DNA from: Nostoc linckia FACHB-104
GTDB taxonomy: Bacteria > Cyanobacteriota > Cyanobacteriia > Cyanobacteriales > Nostocaceae
DNA: 64,000 nt
Reading direction: 5' to 3'
Assembly: GCF_014696615.1 (NCBI RefSeq)
Contig: NZ_JACJQJ010000011.1
Location: 1-64,000, forward strand
Shown here one piece after another: positions 62,231 to 64,000 of this stretch (the stretch's first letter is position 1; every line of letters begins with the position of its first letter). The translations under genes and the position numbers were made by a program. The notes below the pieces were generated by a model. The model searched no databases, had not been told where the DNA came from, and was given only the letters and a program-made list of their open reading frames with translations.

Positions 62231-63372
62231 GGATTGGTTTTGATATTAGTCAAACTGGAAAAGCCAAAGCAGGATGTGGATATTTTGCTGCAAGTCTAAT
62301 TCAAAAATTAGTTGAAGAGTACGATAATAATGATTATTTGCTATATTCAGCATTTGGTAATACTTTTTGGGATTCAGAACATGCCAAAAGTACGATCCGC
62401 TTTTCTCAAAAGAATTGTACTCACCTTTTAGATAATTTATCTCATCAAGATACTCTAGATTTTTGGAGTGCTAGCACATCAATAGATGAACTAAAATTGG
62501 GTAATCCAGATATTGTTCATGCCAACAATTTTTCCTGTCCCCGTTTAAATTGGACTCGTCTTATTTATACTTTATATGATCTGAGCTTTATAGATTATCC
62601 AGAGTACACTTCTGAAGAAAACCGATGGAATTGCTTTAATGGTGTCTTTGATGCTGCAATGCAAGCAGATCTAATTATTGCCATTTCCGAATATTCTAGA
62701 AAAAGATTTCTGGAAATATTTCCACACTTTCCTATAGAGCGAACTCGTGTAGTCTATTTAGGAAGTCGTTTTACAGATACAGATCATGAAAAACCAGTAG
62801 CTACTCTCGAACCTAATAATTTTTGGCTTTCAGTAGGAACTTTAGAACCCAGAAAAAATCTCCGTAGAACTTTACGTGCTTATAAGCAATATGTTGATAT
62901 TTATCCTGACTCTAAACCTTTAGTTTTGGCAGGAGGACAAGGATGGTTAGAAGAAGACCTTGAACAGTTTATTAATAATTTAGAATTGAGTAAGCATATT
63001 ATTAGGCTAGGTTATGTAGATGACCCTACACTAAAATGGCTATATAAGAATTGCTGGGCTTTTATTTATCCATCTATTTATGAAGGTTTTGGATTACCTG
63101 TTTTAGAGGCTATGAGCCTTGGGACTGCTGTACTCACTTCTAATACTACAAGCTTGCCAGAAGTCGGTGGAGATGCAGTTTTATATGTAGACCCTACCAG
63201 TGAAGCTGATATTTTGGCAGGATTTATAAAATTGGATGATCATAAATTCCGTGAGATTCTCAAGTCGAATAGTCAAACACAAGCAAGTGAATTCTCGTGG
63301 AGGAAAGCTGCACAAGAAGTGATGCAAGTATATACAGATGTTTTAAATATGCCAAAAAAAATCTGTAAATGA
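62227..63372 (+). CDS. GT4-type glycosyltransferase
   Basis: A 381-residue GT-B transferase: RIGFDISQTGKAKAGCGYFA at the start, YTLYDLSFIDYPEYTSEENR, then WLSVGTLEPRKNLRRTLRAY, HIIRLGYVDDPTLKWLYKNC and the E-x7-E motif YEGFGLPVLEAMSLG, PEVGGDAVLYVDP. This is the mannosyl/rhamnosyltransferase-like branch common in O-antigen synthesis. It has the usual length and no C-terminal extension, unlike the transferase at 59697. It is coupled to the GT2 gene by ATGA. Confidence 0.9.
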   Translation: MRIGFDISQTGKAKAGCGYFAASLIQKLVEEYDNNDYLLYSAFGNTFWDSEHAKSTIRFSQKNCTHLLDNLSHQDTLDFWSASTSIDELKLGNPDIVHANNFSCPRLNWTRLIYTLYDLSFIDYPEYTSEENRWNCFNGVFDAAMQADLIIAISEYSRKRFLEIFPHFPIERTRVVYLGSRFTDTDHEKPVATLEPNNFWLSVGTLEPRKNLRRTLRAYKQYVDIYPDSKPLVLAGGQGWLEEDLEQFINNLELSKHIIRLGYVDDPTLKWLYKNCWAFIYPSIYEGFGLPVLEAMSLGTAVLTSNTTSLPEVGGDAVLYVDPTSEADILAGFIKLDDHKFREILKSNSQTQASEFSWRKAAQEVMQVYTDVLNMPKKICK

Positions 63373-63565
63373 TTTTAATTTACGGACTCTAGCAGTGTAA
63401 TAATAGTTTACAAGATTGACAGGAATAAATTGCTAGGAGTGATCCTATACTAAAAGTTGGCTTTGATTCAACCAAAGCCACTGAAAATACAGCAACAGTG
63501 CTTGAATATAACCTAATCAAATTCAAACTTGTCCAGCAAAGCGATCACCTGCATTGATGATAGCT

Positions 63566-64000
63566 ATGAAAAACCAGAGCTTTATTAAATCAATATTATA
63601 TAATAACAAATTTATTTTTCCTTGTTTGTTATTTGCTTGTATTTGGATATATATTTTTCTTTCAACTAGAATATTCGAGGCTGGATTTAATTATTTTATT
63701 GACGATCACCAAATATTTATTTTCAATAACAAAAAATTTGATTTATACGAGATAATAATTGAGCCATTTTCATCTCTTTTATCAAATGTACCAAAAGCAA
63801 GATTTAGACCTTTATATGACATTTTACTACGCTTGTTTTCTCAAGTTTACGGCTTAAATCCAGTATTATGGTATCTCAGCTCATTAATTATAGCAATAAC
63901 TACTACTACTAATTTTTATATTTTTGCAAGGTTACAATCATTCCCTATTTTAGAGTCTATATGTTTTTCATTGCTAGTAGTTTTTGGAGATCAAGCTTCT
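63566..64000 (+). CDS. Partial membrane protein at the window edge (possible GT-C-type or polymerase-like)
   Basis: The open frame starts at ATG 63566 and runs off the window after 145 codons. It reads MKNQSFIKSILYNN, a membrane helix (FIFPCLLFACIWIYIFLST), a soluble loop with FIDDHQIFIFNNKKFDLYEI and RFRPLYDILLRLFSQVYG, then helices (LWYLSSLIIAITTTTNFYIF, FCSLLVV-like end). The acidic FIDDHQ after TM1 recalls the first loop of GT-C glycosyltransferases, but the family is not certain. It continues the polysaccharide cluster after a 193-bp gap that contains a TGGCTTTGATTCAACCAAAG hairpin (about 63460). Confidence 0.6.
   Translation, partial: MKNQSFIKSILYNNKFIFPCLLFACIWIYIFLSTRIFEAGFNYFIDDHQIFIFNNKKFDLYEIIIEPFSSLLSNVPKARFRPLYDILLRLFSQVYGLNPVLWYLSSLIIAITTTTNFYIFARLQSFPILESICFSLLVVFGDQAS

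Noticed and set aside
63430-63545. Small coding fragment between the last GT4 gene and the partial membrane gene
   Set aside because: About 40 open codons (DPILKVGFDSTKA...) with no start codon and no family match; it could be a gene remnant but is too short to support.

Overview
The window comes from a filamentous, probably heterocyst-forming cyanobacterium (Nostocales: Nostoc, Calothrix, Tolypothrix or a relative). It has a low G+C content and many HIP1 octamers (GCGATCGC). Heptameric short tandemly repeated repetitive (STRR) arrays of the types CCCCAGT, TCATTTG, GACTGTT and AATTACG are frequent. Photosynthesis and cyanobacterial genes are present: chlorophyll synthase ChlG, a PetP-like protein, a Get3d/NosAFP-like ATPase, a CAAD-domain protein, a GUN4 domain and a CYP120-like P450. 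No rRNA, tRNA, CRISPR array or intact transposase was seen.

Layout. 0-1.4 kb: decayed toxin genes (parE, hicA) beside an intact hicB, then a 21-bp tandem array. 1.8-6.2 kb (minus strand): a CHAT protease-like/AAA_35 ATPase followed by an AAA_35-membrane-GUN4 protein. 6.6-10.3 kb: lipid kinase, metallophosphoesterase, GDSL hydrolase. 10.6-16 kb: a giant hybrid Ser/Thr-His kinase. 16.1-24.1 kb: envelope and stress genes (acidic protein, CAAD protein, BON lipoprotein, duplicated glycine-zipper protein, 1051-residue repeat membrane protein). 24.5-28.5 kb: small secreted peptide, pentapeptide-repeat protein, DUF4079 protein, orphan histidine kinase. 28.6-29.2 kb: palindrome cluster and a second 21-bp array. 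29.3-37.0 kb (minus strand): zinc-ribbon Ser/Thr kinase, CHAT-TIR-AAA_35, four-helix-bundle protein, AAA_35-WD40. 37.1-39.2 kb: two wrecked vapC toxins with their antitoxins, an Uma2 protein and several MITE-like elements. 39.2-44 kb: metabolic genes, including a P450 overlapping a coiled-coil membrane gene. 44-49.3 kb: a 1723-residue RTX nuclease. 50-53 kb (minus strand): petP-like, get3d, chlG and a small membrane protein. 53.3 kb: a second Uma2. 54.3-64 kb (plus strand): an O-antigen or exopolysaccharide export and assembly cluster that runs off the window.

The most striking content is two loci built on the same plan. In each, a CHAT-AAA_35 gene is followed on the same strand by an AAA_35 gene with a transmembrane helix and a C-terminal sensor-like domain: GUN4 in the first locus, an 11-repeat WD40 propeller in the second. 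The second locus adds a TIR domain and an upstream kinase. They look like STAND-type signalling or conflict systems, with CHAT and TIR as candidate effectors. STRR DNA touches these genes directly: it lies inside reading frames, forms an interdomain linker and supplies start or stop regions.

A second theme is decay. Four toxin genes (parE, hicA and two vapC) are each broken in a different way, while the three identifiable antitoxins remain open. One vapC carries a clean 129-bp MITE-like insertion with terminal inverted repeats and a 9-bp target duplication, and a second copy of that element lies near 16.8 kb.
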